DNA of 64,000 bases, taken from the NCBI GenBank assembly GCA_964453525.1, contig CAYVOV010000012.1:1-64000 (forward strand), given 5' to 3'. Of this stretch, positions 52,396 to 61,415 are shown one piece after another; the stretch's first letter is position 1, and each line of letters starts with the position of its first letter. A program made the translations under genes and the position numbers. This stretch comes from CAYVOV01 sp964453525 (GTDB taxonomy: Bacteria > Chloroflexota > Dehalococcoidia > Dehalococcoidales > UBA2162). The notes beneath the pieces are model-generated. The model saw nothing but the letters and a program-made list of their open reading frames with translations. It was not told the origin of the DNA and did no database searches.

Positions 52396-52941
52396 TCAGT
52401 CCTGAGATGCCTTCAATTCCTCCATTGTAAACAGTGACAGTAGTTCAAGGTTTTCTTTCTTCAGGTTTTCCCTGCCTTTGATATCCCGCTCTATTACGCA
52501 GAGCACGTACTCAATATCAGCGCCCATTTGTCTCAGGTCATTTGAGCTCATTACCACCTGGCCGCCGGTGGTAATTACATCTTCAATGACACAGACCTTT
52601 TTATCTTTGAAATCGGTACCTTCGGCAAGTTTGGCGGTACCGTATTCCTTTGCCGTTTTCCTGACAAATATGGCGGGAATGCCTGTCTTTAAGGCTAGAG
52701 CGGCAGCAATGGGAATACCGCCCATCTCAAGACCGGCAAGTATCTCGGTGCCTTTCGGTATCAGTTCGGACAGGTGATTGGCAATTTCGGAAAGCAGTTG
52801 CGGCTCCGATTCGAAAAGGTATTTGTCAAAATATTCGTTAGATACTTGCCCGGAGCGCAGCGTGAAGGTGCCTGTCAGGTAAGAGACCTTATAAATCTTT
52901 CCGGCTAATTCAGCTCTATCCATCTCAGTCCTTTTAGGCAA
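52396..52941 (-). CDS. pyrE: orotate phosphoribosyltransferase
   Basis: 181 residues. Joins orotate and PRPP to form OMP in de novo pyrimidine synthesis. Visible: SYLTGTFTLRSGQVSNEYFD, AGLEMGGIPIAAALALKTG, the PRPP loop VCVIEDVITTGGQV and the C-terminal region. Immediately upstream of the ATPase gene and two bases after pdxT, minus strand, so likely one operon. Pairing with pdxT/pdxS is positional, not metabolic. Confidence 0.95.
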   Translation of the reverse strand: MPKRTEMDRAELAGKIYKVSYLTGTFTLRSGQVSNEYFDKYLFESEPQLLSEIANHLSELIPKGTEILAGLEMGGIPIAAALALKTGIPAIFVRKTAKEYGTAKLAEGTDFKDKKVCVIEDVITTGGQVVMSSNDLRQMGADIEYVLCVIERDIKGRENLKKENLELLSLFTMEELKASQD

Positions 52942-52943
52942 TA

Positions 52944-53525
52944 TTACTGCTTCCCGGCAATGATATCCAGATAATACCGGTGGAACCGGGTATCTTCGGT
53001 AAGTTCCGGGTGAAAAGCGGAAACGAGCAGTTTTCCCTGCCTGGCGGCGACACCCGTACCGTCGGGCAGCCTTGCCAGTATCTCAACGTTGTTGCTCGAC
53101 CGGGCAATCAGTGGAGCCCTTATAAAAACACCGGGGAAAGGCTCATTTCCCAGCACCGGTATGGATAGTTCGGCTTCAAAGCTTTCTCTCTGTCTGCCGA
53201 AGGCATTGCGTTTGACTCCAATGTTCATCAGCCCCAGAGGTTTAACGATATCGCCGTCTGGAATATCGCTGGCAAGGATTATCATACCGGCACAGGTCCC
53301 GAATACCGGTAGCCCGTTCTCAGCCAGTTGCTTTATTTCGTCCACAAGATTATAGTCTGTAATCAGCTTGCTTATGGATGAGCTTTCTCCGCCGGGAATA
53401 ATTAATCCGTCCAGACCTGTCAGTTGCCCGGGCAGGCGAACGGGCAAAGCCTCCACTCCCAGTTTGTTAAGTACAACTATGTGTTCGGCAAAGGCTCCCT
53501 GCGCAGCAAGGACGCCTACTTTCAT
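52944..53525 (-). CDS. pdxT: pyridoxal 5'-phosphate synthase glutaminase subunit
   Basis: 193 residues. Class I glutaminase that gives ammonia to PdxS. Visible: GVLAAQGAFAEHI, LIIPGGESSSI, VFGTCAGMIILA with the nucleophile Cys, NAFGRQRESFEAEL and SAFHPELTEDTRFHRYYL with the His-Glu pair. 37 bases downstream of pdxS, minus. Confidence 0.96.
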   Translation of the reverse strand: MKVGVLAAQGAFAEHIVVLNKLGVEALPVRLPGQLTGLDGLIIPGGESSSISKLITDYNLVDEIKQLAENGLPVFGTCAGMIILASDIPDGDIVKPLGLMNIGVKRNAFGRQRESFEAELSIPVLGNEPFPGVFIRAPLIARSSNNVEILARLPDGTGVAARQGKLLVSAFHPELTEDTRFHRYYLDIIAGKQ

Positions 53526-53562
53526 TCTTTTATCCTTAATACGAGGGTTTCTTTTCAGTTAT

Positions 53563-54444
53563 TTACCATCCTCTGGGGGCAAGCAGTTCTTCATCGGGTA
53601 TCTGTTTGATATCAAGACCGGGCATGGCATCTCCCAGGTTTTTTGAAACCTCGGCGATAATCTCAGCGTCCTGGTAATGGGTGGTGGCTTTCACAATCGC
53701 CCTGGCTCTGACTTCAGGATTACTCGACTTAAAAATGCCGGAACCGACGAAGACACCATCGGCACCAAGCTGCATCATCAGGGCGGCATCGGCTGGGGTG
53801 GCAACCCCGCCAGCAGCGAAGTTGACCACCGGCAGCTTCCCTGTCCTGTGCACTTCTTCAACAAGGGCGAAGGGCGCACCCAGTTCTTTTGCCTCTGCCA
53901 TAAGTTCGTCCTGGGACATGTTCGCCAGTTTGCGGATTTCGTCCATTACGGTACGCATGTGCCTGACCGCCTCGACGATATTGCCGGTGCCGGCTTCGCC
54001 TTTCGTCCTTATCATCGCCGCCCCTTCGCCGATGCGGCGCAGGGCTTCACCCAGGTTACGGCAGCCGCAGACAAAGGGGACTTTGAAATCATGTTTCCAG
54101 ACGTGGTGACTTTCATCTGCCGGAGTGAGCACTTCGGACTCATCGATATAGTCCACTCCGAGGGCTTCAAGTGCCTGGGCTTCGACAAAGTGGCCTATCC
54201 GGCACTTTGCCATCACCGGAATGGAGACAGCTTTCATAATGGCTTCAATGACTGTCGGGTCGGCCATGCGGGCGACTCCACCGGCAGCCCGGATATCAGC
54301 CGGGACTCTCTCCAGTGCCATTACTGCGCAGGCGCCGGCATCCTCGGCAATTCTGGCATGCTCGGGAGTGACCACATCCATAATCACTCCGCCCTTCAGC
54401 ATCTGGGCGAGTCCGGTCTTTACTTTCCAGGTTCCAGTTTCCAT
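53563..54444 (-). CDS. pdxS: pyridoxal 5'-phosphate synthase lyase subunit
   Basis: 293 residues, normal length. Builds PLP from ribose-5-phosphate, glyceraldehyde-3-phosphate and ammonia. Visible: QMLKGGVIMDVVTPEHARIAE, ARMADPTVIEAIMKAVSIPVM, AKCRIGHFVEAQ with active Lys, FVCGCRNLGEALRRI, NFAAGGVATPADAALMMQ and FVGSGIFKS. First of the pdxS-pdxT-pyrE run. Its triose phosphate substrate connects to tpiA upstream in the window. Confidence 0.97.
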   Translation of the reverse strand: METGTWKVKTGLAQMLKGGVIMDVVTPEHARIAEDAGACAVMALERVPADIRAAGGVARMADPTVIEAIMKAVSIPVMAKCRIGHFVEAQALEALGVDYIDESEVLTPADESHHVWKHDFKVPFVCGCRNLGEALRRIGEGAAMIRTKGEAGTGNIVEAVRHMRTVMDEIRKLANMSQDELMAEAKELGAPFALVEEVHRTGKLPVVNFAAGGVATPADAALMMQLGADGVFVGSGIFKSSNPEVRARAIVKATTHYQDAEIIAEVSKNLGDAMPGLDIKQIPDEELLAPRGW

Positions 54445-54526
54445 TGTTCTTTACCCCCGGTTTACAAGTATATCTGTACAGATAAATTCTACTACTGTTG
54501 ATTATGTTTATCAACTTCTTTACCTC

Positions 54527-54568
54527 TGTCATTGCGAGCCCGCATCTGGCGGGCGAAGCAATCTCTAA
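54527..54568. repeat. REP-like dispersed repeat, short copy
   Basis: GTCATTGCGAGCCCGCATCT followed by GGCGGGCGAAGCAATCTC, with a CCCGC/GCGGG hairpin inside. Same family as 42192-42324 and 47117-47206. Confidence 0.7.
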
Positions 54569-54585
54569 AAATACTTAACTACCTC

Positions 54586-54670
54586 ACCCCCTATGTCCCC
54601 CTCTCCTTCAAAGGAGAGGGGGAGGAATAAGAAAGAGGGGCGGAGCCCCTCTTGGACGCCCTTACTAGAG
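54586..54670. repeat. composite hairpin repeat (block A + block B), copy 2
   Basis: Block A CCCCCTCTCC-TTCAAA-GGAGAGGGGG and block B AAAGAGGGGCGGAGCCCCTC then TTGGACGCCCTTACTAGAG. It matches the layout of copy 1 at 49563-49658. The block B tail (ACGCCCTTACTAGAGT against ACCCCTTCTATAGTA) is a recognisable variant. Confidence 0.6.
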
Positions 54671-54707
54671 TTTGACAAGTAAAGGTAAGCTGGTTAAAAT
54701 CCGTGTA

Positions 54708-55164
54708 ATGGCTTATGACAATGTTTTCAGAATGGGTGAAACCCCTCCAAAAGAAGAAATTGATGAAAAACTGAAAAGCTCTTTAGACCTTTTATATCAA
54801 CAGGACTTATATCTGTTAAAAAAGGATTCATCTGAAATTTCAATTGCCCATAGACTTGCGCTTTATCTACAGCAGAAATTTGATGCTTGGCACGTGGATT
54901 GTGAATATAACCGTGATTATACTGGCGATATAAAAAGGCTTAATGGTAGAAATGTTCGTCCAGATATTATTATACATCGACGTGAGTCGAGAGATAATCT
55001 AGTAATTATTTTAATTAAGAAAATGTCAAGAAACTTATCAGATAAAGAAAAGGATAAAGACATACTTAAAAAAAGAATATAATTACCGATATGCTATATT
55101 TTTAGAAATAGGGACCGGTTCTGAAGATTATGGCAAATACTCATTAAAATATGTCGAATCATAG
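54708..55164 (+). pseudogene. frameshifted PD-(D/E)xK-nuclease-like gene
   Basis: Open from ATG 54708 to a stop at 55082, but the frame one base over continues from 55081 (NYRYAIFLEIGTGSEDYGKY) to TAG 55164 and reads as the natural end, so a frameshift sits in or near the A7 tract at 55066-55074. The N-part has VDCEYNRD, RPDIIIHRR and NLVIILIKK, like the D...ExK strands of small PD-(D/E)xK proteins, except that the Glu position is Leu. It is thus damaged twice. AT-rich orphan between repeats. Confidence 0.55.
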
Positions 55165-55175
55165 TTTTTAAATTT

Positions 55176-55892
55176 TCAATTAATCGGTCTTTTCGCTGGG
55201 ATTCCGGGGCGGCGGGGGTATTTATCCGGGGTCTCTGCTGTCTTGTCTATGATTACCAGGTAGCGCTCATCGGGAAACTCATCGAGGTTGATTCTCTTTA
55301 GCTCTCGCAGCTTTCCGCCGAGAATGTTGATAGCCTTTTCTGCCTGATTAATCTCCCGGGAGATGTTCCCCTTTTTCTGGGCGATGAAGCTGCCGCCGGT
55401 CTTACAGAAGGGTAGCGTTAGCTCAACCAGAGTTGCCACTGGTGCTACGGCACGGGAAAGTACAGTATCAAACCTCTCACGGTACTCTTGCCGGTGAGCG
55501 GTTTCCTCAGCCCTGCTGGTAATGATTTCTATATTATTCAGCCCTAATTGAGCTGTGATATGGTTCAGGAATTCTGCCTTTTTGGCTGTAGCTTCGAGCA
55601 ATGTGAGGTTTATTTCCGAGAAGAGTATTTTCAGTGGTATACCGGGCAGACCGGCGCCGGTGCCGACATCAATAATACGCAGTCCATAACTCGTTTTTTT
55701 GTCTATTGCCAGGGTTACAGTAAGCGAGTCAAGAAAATGGTTTATCTGCACGGCATCGTATTCAGTTATGGAGGTCAGGTTAATCCGCCGGTTCCAGTCC
55801 AGCAGTTCCCGGAAATAGATATCGAACTGCTCAAGCTGCCTCTCCGTAAGAGATAGCCCCAGTTTCTCGGCGCCTGATTTAAGCTTTTCCAT
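55176..55892 (-). CDS. rsmG: 16S rRNA (guanine527-N7)-methyltransferase
   Basis: 238 residues. Methylates G527 of 16S rRNA; loss gives low-level streptomycin resistance in other bacteria. Visible: YDAVQINHFLDSLTV, SAM motif IIDVGTGAGLPGIPL, LLEATAKKAEFLNHI and LSRAVAPVATLVEL. C-terminus ends KYPRRPGIPAKRPI, typical. Independent gene on minus between repeats. Confidence 0.95.
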   Translation of the reverse strand: MEKLKSGAEKLGLSLTERQLEQFDIYFRELLDWNRRINLTSITEYDAVQINHFLDSLTVTLAIDKKTSYGLRIIDVGTGAGLPGIPLKILFSEINLTLLEATAKKAEFLNHITAQLGLNNIEIITSRAEETAHRQEYRERFDTVLSRAVAPVATLVELTLPFCKTGGSFIAQKKGNISREINQAEKAINILGGKLRELKRINLDEFPDERYLVIIDKTAETPDKYPRRPGIPAKRPIN

Positions 55893-55965
55893 AAGAGTTT
55901 CGCCCTGTGCTAATAATTATAACCGATTACCCGGCAAATAGGCGATTGGGGATTGATTTATGGAA

Positions 55966-56080
55966 CCCCATCCCCCTGTATCCCCCTTCCCCTTTCAAAA
56001 GGGGAAGGGGGAGTAATTTGAAGAGGTGGTGTGACGCTTTGGCGCCACACCACCTCTTAGACTACCGCCAGATGAATTTT
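55966..56080. repeat. composite hairpin repeat, copy 3 (variant block B)
   Basis: Block A CCCCTTCCCCTTTC-AAAAGGGGAAGGGG and a variant block B AAGAGGTGGTGTGACGCTTT followed by GGCGCCACACCACCTCTT. A further block-A-only hairpin (CCCCCTCTCCTTAACAAGGA then GAGGGGG) is at 56266-56310 and a short one (CCCCTTT-ACG-AAAGGGG) at 39363-39380. Confidence 0.55.
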
Positions 56081-56414
56081 AAGAAGGGTTGCTCCTTTGT
56101 GAAACCCAAAAATAAAATCAAAAGGCTTCTTGCTTCAGTCTACATCCGGGCATTCCTGCTTGTTTTGTTGAGAAGACTGACCACTTCCCGTTGAGGTACC
56201 TGTAAGGCGGTTCTATATCTTCCATGGAGTGTGATTATAGTGGCAGTACATCCTTTTTTTGAAGTCTCCCCCTCTCCTTAACAAGGAGAGGGGGATTTAA
56301 GGGGGAGAGGATATTAATTATTCTATGGTAGTGGAAATATATATAGAGGAGAAACAAAGTTATTTGCTCAATGAGCACTCTTATGTTAATATTTAATCAA
56401 GTTAATAGTGGAAA

Positions 56415-56503
56415 AGCTAGGGGTGCTCAGAGGCTGAGAGTCTCGATGACATCGGGACAACCCTTGGTACCTGACCTCGGTAATGCGAGCGTAGGGAAGC
56501 AGA
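56415..56503 (+). promoter_or_regulatory. TPP riboswitch (THI element)
   Basis: All conserved parts appear in order: GGGGTGC, CTGAGAG, ACCCTTGGTACCTGAC, and GGTAATGCGAGCGTAGGGAA. A downstream ACCAAGGGT (56513-56522) can pair with CCCTTGGT of the aptamer, an antiterminator-type switch. It precedes thiC by 75 bases. Thiamine diphosphate would lower expression of thiC and possibly the genes after it. Confidence 0.95.
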
Positions 56504-56536
56504 GTTGAATTGCACCAAGGGTAAGAGTATATAAGT

Positions 56537-56561
56537 AGAGGAAAACCCTTGGTTTTCCTTT
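56537..56561 (+). terminator. expression-platform hairpin before thiC
   Basis: AGGAAAACC-CTT-GGTTTTCCT, 9 bp extended by wobble pairs, followed by TTA and then the RBS GGGGAGG. The T-run is short, so it may act by blocking translation or transcription of thiC when TPP binds. Confidence 0.55.
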
Positions 56562-56577
56562 AGGGGAGGTGCCGGCA

Positions 56578-57876
56578 ATGACTCAACTGGAAATGGCAAG
56601 AGCAAATATTATCTCGCCACAGATGGAAATTGTGGCGAAAAAGGAGAGTATTGAAGCGGAGACTATCCGTCAGGGCGTGGCTGATGGAACTATAGTAATC
56701 CCTGCCAATACGAATCATTCCAATCTATCACCCTGCGGTATCGGTAAAGGTCTCAGCACAAAAGTTAACGCCAATATCGGAACCTCTTCAGACTACGGTG
56801 ACATTAATACCGAGCTTGAAAAACTGCGGGTGGCAATTGGCGCCGGGGCTGATGCCGTTATGGACCTGTCAACCGGCGGAGATATTTCCGCTATCCGGCG
56901 GGCGATTATTGCCGCCAGTACAGCGCCGATAGGAACGGTACCGATATATCAGGCCGGAATCAAGGCGATAGATACTCGTGGTGCCATTGTCAAGATGACT
57001 GTCGATGACCTCTTTGCTGCAATCGAAGAGCATATTGTGGACGGTGTAGATTTCATTACCGTTCATTGCGGCGTAACAAGTGGTGCTATTGCCAGGCTCA
57101 GGCAGCAAGGGAGGGTTGCCGATGTTGTCTCCAGGGGAGGGGCTTTTCTCATCGGCTGGATAATTCATAATGAGTGTGAAAACCCGCTGTACGAACACTA
57201 TGACCGTTTACTTGAGATGTGCCGGGAGTTTGATGTGACCTTGAGCCTCGGTGATGGGATGCGGCCGGGAAGCCTGGCAGATGCTACCGACCGGGCCCAG
57301 ATTGAGGAGTTACTCGTTATCGGCGAACTCGTCGAGCGAGCACAGCAGGCGGGAGTTCAGGCAATGGTGGAAGGACCCGGTCATCTACCCCTGGACCAGA
57401 TAGAAGCTAACGTCCAGATGGAGAAATACATCTGCAAGGGGGCGCCCTTCTATGTACTGGGGCCGATAGTGACAGACATCGGCGCCGGCTATGACCATAT
57501 TACCGGTGCTATCGGAGGGGCTATTGCCGCTGCCGCCGGTACTGATTTTCTATGCTATGTAACGCCGGCGGAGCATCTCTCTCTGCCCGACCCCGAAGAC
57601 GTAAGGCAGGGAATAATTGCCTCGCGGATTGCCGCTCACGCCGGAGATATTGCCAAAGGAGTTAAAGGTGCTCTCCAGTGGGACAGGGATATGTCCGTGG
57701 CAAGGAAAAAACTCGACTGGGAAGAACAGGCGAGACTTGCTCTTGACCCTGTCAGGTCGAGAAAAGTACATGGCAGCCAGCACACCACTGCCGGCTCCGC
57801 CTGCAGTATGTGCGGTAAGTACTGTGCCATGGAACTCGTTGGAGAGTATCTGGGCACTCAGACACCAAGGTGCTAG
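56578..57876 (+). CDS. thiC: phosphomethylpyrimidine synthase
   Basis: 432 residues from ATG 56578, eight bases after GGGGAGG; the upstream GTG at 56569 falls in the RBS. Radical-SAM enzyme converting AIR to HMP-phosphate for thiamine. Visible: NTNHSNLSPCGIGKGLSTKV, MDLSTGGDI, HCGVT, EGPGHLPLDQIEANV, VLGPIVTDIGAGYDHITGAI and the C-terminal cluster motif CSMCGKYC (CxxCx4C style). The short form lacks the long N-terminal extension of enteric ThiC, as in many anaerobes. Controlled by the TPP riboswitch. Confidence 0.97.
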   Translation: MTQLEMARANIISPQMEIVAKKESIEAETIRQGVADGTIVIPANTNHSNLSPCGIGKGLSTKVNANIGTSSDYGDINTELEKLRVAIGAGADAVMDLSTGGDISAIRRAIIAASTAPIGTVPIYQAGIKAIDTRGAIVKMTVDDLFAAIEEHIVDGVDFITVHCGVTSGAIARLRQQGRVADVVSRGGAFLIGWIIHNECENPLYEHYDRLLEMCREFDVTLSLGDGMRPGSLADATDRAQIEELLVIGELVERAQQAGVQAMVEGPGHLPLDQIEANVQMEKYICKGAPFYVLGPIVTDIGAGYDHITGAIGGAIAAAAGTDFLCYVTPAEHLSLPDPEDVRQGIIASRIAAHAGDIAKGVKGALQWDRDMSVARKKLDWEEQARLALDPVRSRKVHGSQHTTAGSACSMCGKYCAMELVGEYLGTQTPRC

Positions 57877-57951
57877 TTTGTGGAAGGCACTTTCCAGAGA
57901 ACTGAATAACCGGAATAGCAGCAGCATTTTTATGTAGAGGGCAGTTAGTTA

Positions 57952-59157
57952 GTGAAGGCAGAAATCATCTCTATCGGTACCGAGCTACTTCTCGGTGAGA
58001 TAACGGATACCAATGCATCTTATCTGGCGGGGCAGTTACCGTCGCTTGGCATCGACCTTTACTGGATTTCCCAGGTAGGTGACAATCCGGTGAGGCTGAT
58101 AGAGGTTTTAAAGCGTGCCTGGCAGCGTTCTGAGCTTATACTGACAACCGGTGGTCTGGGGCCCACCGAGGATGATATAACCCGTGAGGCTATCGCCGAT
58201 ATGTTCGGTGAAAAACCGGAGGTTGTTCCGGCTCTGGAGCGTACTTTACGGGAACGTTTTGGCCGGATGGGAATGGAAATGCCGTTGAGCAATCTAAAAC
58301 AGGCTACGATTATACCGTCTGCCGAGCCTGTTCAGAATACCCAGGGCACTGCTCCCGGCTGGTGGGTGGAGCGTGATGGGCACATTCTGGTGGCGATGCC
58401 CGGTCCGCCCAGGGAGCTGCATGAAATATGGATGAAGGAAATCCGGCCCAGATTACTCCGCAACTCGGCATCGATTATTCTCTCCCGGACCTTCAAGACT
58501 TACGGTCTATCGGAGGCGGCAGTGGGTGAAATGGTATCCTCGCTGCTTTCTTCAGCCAATCCTACCCTCGGAGTTTATGCCAAGCAGGATGGTATTTATC
58601 TGCGTCTGGCAGCGAAGAGTGAAAACATGGAAAAGGCTGAAAAGATGCTCGATGAAACAGAGACTAGCATTAGAGCCGTTCTGAATGACAATATCTGGGG
58701 AGTGAATGAGGAGACTCTGGAAGCTATTGTCAGTCGGCTGCTGGTTGAAAAAGGATTAAGCCTGGCAATTATGGAAGACTGCACTGGAGGATGGTTGGCC
58801 GCTGCTTTTGCCGATATTCCCGGAAGCGATTCTTTTTTCAGGGGAGGAATTGTCGCCTGTTCGGATAAGGCAAAAGAGGCTTTTGGAGTGAATCCGGAGA
58901 TTTTTACCCGGTACGGTGCTGTCAGTCCTGAGATGGCTGTAGCGATGGCAGAAGCGGCAAGAACATCGCTCGGGGCAGATATCGGTATCTGCACTACCGC
59001 CGTAGAGGTAACGGAAGAAAGACCGTTTGGTGTTGCTTATATTGGTGTAGCCAATGGTAGTGGAAGCAGCAGAGAGGTTGGCAGACCACAGTGGAGAAAC
59101 CGGGTTATCTCCGCGGCACTGTTTGAACTGAGGAGATTGCTCCTTTCACTCGGTTAG
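57952..59157 (+). CDS. cinA: CinA-family protein with degenerate C-terminal PncC domain
   Basis: 401 residues from GTG 57952. The N-terminal COG1058 domain has SIGTELLLGEITDTN, TTGGLGPTEDDITRE and AMPGPPRELHEIW. The C-terminal PncC domain should carry AESCTGG (catalytic Ser), Y-S-N and Lys; here it reads MEDCTGG (Ser to Asp) and VACSDKAK (Tyr to Cys), while Lys and the TAVEVTEERPFG end remain. NMN deamidation is therefore doubtful, whereas the N-terminal ADP-ribose-type phosphatase looks intact. Follows thiC by 75 bases. Confidence 0.88.
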   Translation: MKAEIISIGTELLLGEITDTNASYLAGQLPSLGIDLYWISQVGDNPVRLIEVLKRAWQRSELILTTGGLGPTEDDITREAIADMFGEKPEVVPALERTLRERFGRMGMEMPLSNLKQATIIPSAEPVQNTQGTAPGWWVERDGHILVAMPGPPRELHEIWMKEIRPRLLRNSASIILSRTFKTYGLSEAAVGEMVSSLLSSANPTLGVYAKQDGIYLRLAAKSENMEKAEKMLDETETSIRAVLNDNIWGVNEETLEAIVSRLLVEKGLSLAIMEDCTGGWLAAAFADIPGSDSFFRGGIVACSDKAKEAFGVNPEIFTRYGAVSPEMAVAMAEAARTSLGADIGICTTAVEVTEERPFGVAYIGVANGSGSSREVGRPQWRNRVISAALFELRRLLLSLG

Positions 59158-59170
59158 ATTACAGAAAATA

Positions 59171-59953
59171 ATGGGTAAAACTATAAGTTTAGGTAAACTC
59201 TTCGGCATACAATTCCGTCTACATTTCAGCTGGTTTATTATCTTTGTTCTGGCTACCATTTCTCTGGTTTATCCTAACTACTCTCAATGGCTTCACTGGA
59301 TTATCGGTATAGCTACCAGCCTGCTGTTTTTTACTTCGGTAGTTGCCCACGAACTGGCCCATAGTCTGGTAGGTAGAGCAAAGGGTATTCCAATAGACAG
59401 CATAACCCTTTTTATATTTGGCGGTGTCTCCCATATGACAAAAGAGGTAGCAAATCCCGGTGCCGAATTAAAAATGGCTGCTGCCGGCCCTCTGTCAAGC
59501 CTGGTTATCGGAGGATTCTTCGGTCTTTTTCTATTAATCCCCGAATTACCGGAGCTGGTATACCGGATGTTATTTGCGCTGATGATTACGAATTGGACGC
59601 TGGCGGCATTCAATTTGATACCGGGTTTTCCGCTTGACGGAGGACGGGTCTTTCGTTCGGTCCTCTGGCATTTTAGTGGCAGTTACATTCGTTCCAGTCG
59701 GATTGCGGCACGGGTAGGGCAGGGTATTGGCTACCTGCTCATATTAACGGGAATTCTAATCGTCATCATTCGTCCTTTTAACGTAGCATGGTTTAACGGC
59801 ATCTGGATAGTTTTTATCGGCTGGTTCCTTGAGAGAGTTGCTTTTGCCAGCTACCTTCAGGTTCGCCGGCAGGAAGCTATATCGGATGCTGTAACCGCTA
59901 AGGCGATGTCCTCTGATGGTTCAGCACTTCCTCCGGATATTAGAACGGACTAG
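59171..59953 (+). CDS. site-2-type zinc metalloprotease (M50 family)
   Basis: 260 residues. HELAHSLVG supplies the HExxH zinc site, and GFPLDGGRVFRSVLW has the NxxPxPxxDGG-like second site (Asp). Six hydrophobic helices around these motifs, with IPIDSITLFIFGGVSHM typical of the SpoIVFB/Rip1-like group. No PDZ domain and no CBS pair, so the short form. Cleaves membrane-embedded substrates such as anti-sigma factors; none is linked here. 13 bases after cinA, likely same operon. Confidence 0.92.
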   Translation: MGKTISLGKLFGIQFRLHFSWFIIFVLATISLVYPNYSQWLHWIIGIATSLLFFTSVVAHELAHSLVGRAKGIPIDSITLFIFGGVSHMTKEVANPGAELKMAAAGPLSSLVIGGFFGLFLLIPELPELVYRMLFALMITNWTLAAFNLIPGFPLDGGRVFRSVLWHFSGSYIRSSRIAARVGQGIGYLLILTGILIVIIRPFNVAWFNGIWIVFIGWFLERVAFASYLQVRRQEAISDAVTAKAMSSDGSALPPDIRTD

Positions 59954-60004
59954 CGTGTTGTATCAGGTCTGGTTAAAGCAGTTATCAGTACTTGCTGGAA
60001 TGGT

Positions 60005-60745
60005 ATGAAAGTAGCTTTAGCTTATCTTGTAGGAATAACCGTGGCTGAGGTCATTACCGTCACTGTAAACCCGGTCTGGGGGATATTGTGCCATATAGTA
60101 TTACTGGTAACGGGCATTCTGTACGCAGCACTATACAGAGAGCAAATCCGCTGGCACCTGATTCTATCGCTGTCACTGGTACCTCTAATAAGAATAATCA
60201 GTCTATCAATGCCTTTAGCCAATATACCACAGGTCTGGTGGTATCCCATTATCTACACGCCTTTACTGGTAGCCACGTTTCAGATGATGCGTATATTAGG
60301 ATATAGCTTTGGCCAGATAGGATTGAACGTAAAAAAGACCGCAATCCAGCTGGCCGTGGCTTCAACCGGATTTGTTATCGGGCTGGCCGAGTACTTTATC
60401 CTCAGAGAGGAAGCTGAAGTAACCGGATTGATATTGCAGGAAACCTGGCTGTTATCGGCATTCTTCTTGATAGTATTTACCGGATTCGTTGAGGAGGTAA
60501 TATTCCGCGGAGTGCTTCAGCACACTGCTGAGCAATCGTTTGGTTGGTGGGGGGTAATTTACGTAAGCTATTTATTTGCCATTGTCCACGTGATACATAA
60601 TTCACTACTGGATATCGTCTTTGTTTTTGCGGTTGCTTTGTTCTTTGGCTGGATTGTTAAAAGGACAGGGTCATTGTTTGGTGTTATCCTGTCTCATGGT
60701 ATAGCCAATACCGTGTTATTCCTGGTTATGCCCCTGCTATTTTAG
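60005..60745 (+). CDS. CPBP-family membrane protein (CAAX/bacteriocin-processing type)
   Basis: 246 residues, six to seven membrane helices. The conserved EEVIFRGVLQ (EExxxR) and later FAIVHVIHN and LSHGIANTV provide the Glu-Glu, His and His-type motifs of PF02517. Family members are putative intramembrane proteases acting on prenylated or small peptides; substrate unknown. Ends the thiC-cinA-M50 run, 51 bases after the protease gene. 60746-61000 has nothing I recognise. Confidence 0.9.
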   Translation: MKVALAYLVGITVAEVITVTVNPVWGILCHIVLLVTGILYAALYREQIRWHLILSLSLVPLIRIISLSMPLANIPQVWWYPIIYTPLLVATFQMMRILGYSFGQIGLNVKKTAIQLAVASTGFVIGLAEYFILREEAEVTGLILQETWLLSAFFLIVFTGFVEEVIFRGVLQHTAEQSFGWWGVIYVSYLFAIVHVIHNSLLDIVFVFAVALFFGWIVKRTGSLFGVILSHGIANTVLFLVMPLLF

Positions 60746-60999
60746 ACCAGCTTAAATGTTTGCATAAATGGAATAAGTGAAAGTAGCACCGACCTGGAGA
60801 ACAACTATAGACAGGAAAATATGTAGCTTTAAAACGGCTCGTTTATAGAAGTACTATGCTATTCGGAGCAGGTTTGAAGTCAATTTACCCTGTTCAGGCT
60901 GTTACTGACTGCATTTGTATGGTAATTTATCCGGATAAATACAAATAAGCACCCGGTTGGGTGCCTGCATATTCCTTCTTTATTCTTACAATCGGGCTA

Positions 61000-61239
61000 T
61001 CAGAGAGTTTCCACGATTTTGATGATTACTACTACCGCAAAAGCCATAATAAGGGGTAAAATACCGACACTGGCAAACCTGGCAATACGCAGGGAAAATG
61101 GTGAATTGCCAGTGGCCGCAATTTCACGGGTAGCCAGAAAAATCAATAATGTTGCCACGGCAGCCACACTTATTACGGCACTGATTCCAAGAAATGCGAT
61201 TGTTGTTACTGTTGTGACTGTCGTAACTGTTGTTACCAT
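61000..61239 (-). CDS. small two-span membrane protein with Thr/Val repeat
   Basis: 79 residues from ATG 61239 (the frame goes on to 61290, but the RBS AGAGTGA fits this start). MVTTVTTVTTVTT, four repeats of V-T-T, is followed by two hydrophobic segments at about 16-36 and 52-75. The DNA repeat is GTTACTGTTGTGACTGTCGT-like, so slippage-prone. Likely a small membrane protein of unknown role; a repeat-length variable start is possible. Confidence 0.5.
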   Translation of the reverse strand: MVTTVTTVTTVTTIAFLGISAVISVAAVATLLIFLATREIAATGNSPFSLRIARFASVGILPLIMAFAVVVIIKIVETL

Positions 61240-61415
61240 AACATCACTCTTTTTAAAAGAGATGTTAGCAAATGGAGATGTTACAGTCAACGAAAACTTA
61301 TGTATACTTTTATTGCCGGTTGTAAAAATTATTATTCTATTATTGTAGTAAATTTTACTATGCAGGTTTTTGAGTTGGGTAAGGTTATTATAAGAAGTCG
61401 GGGATAGTTTAAGGT

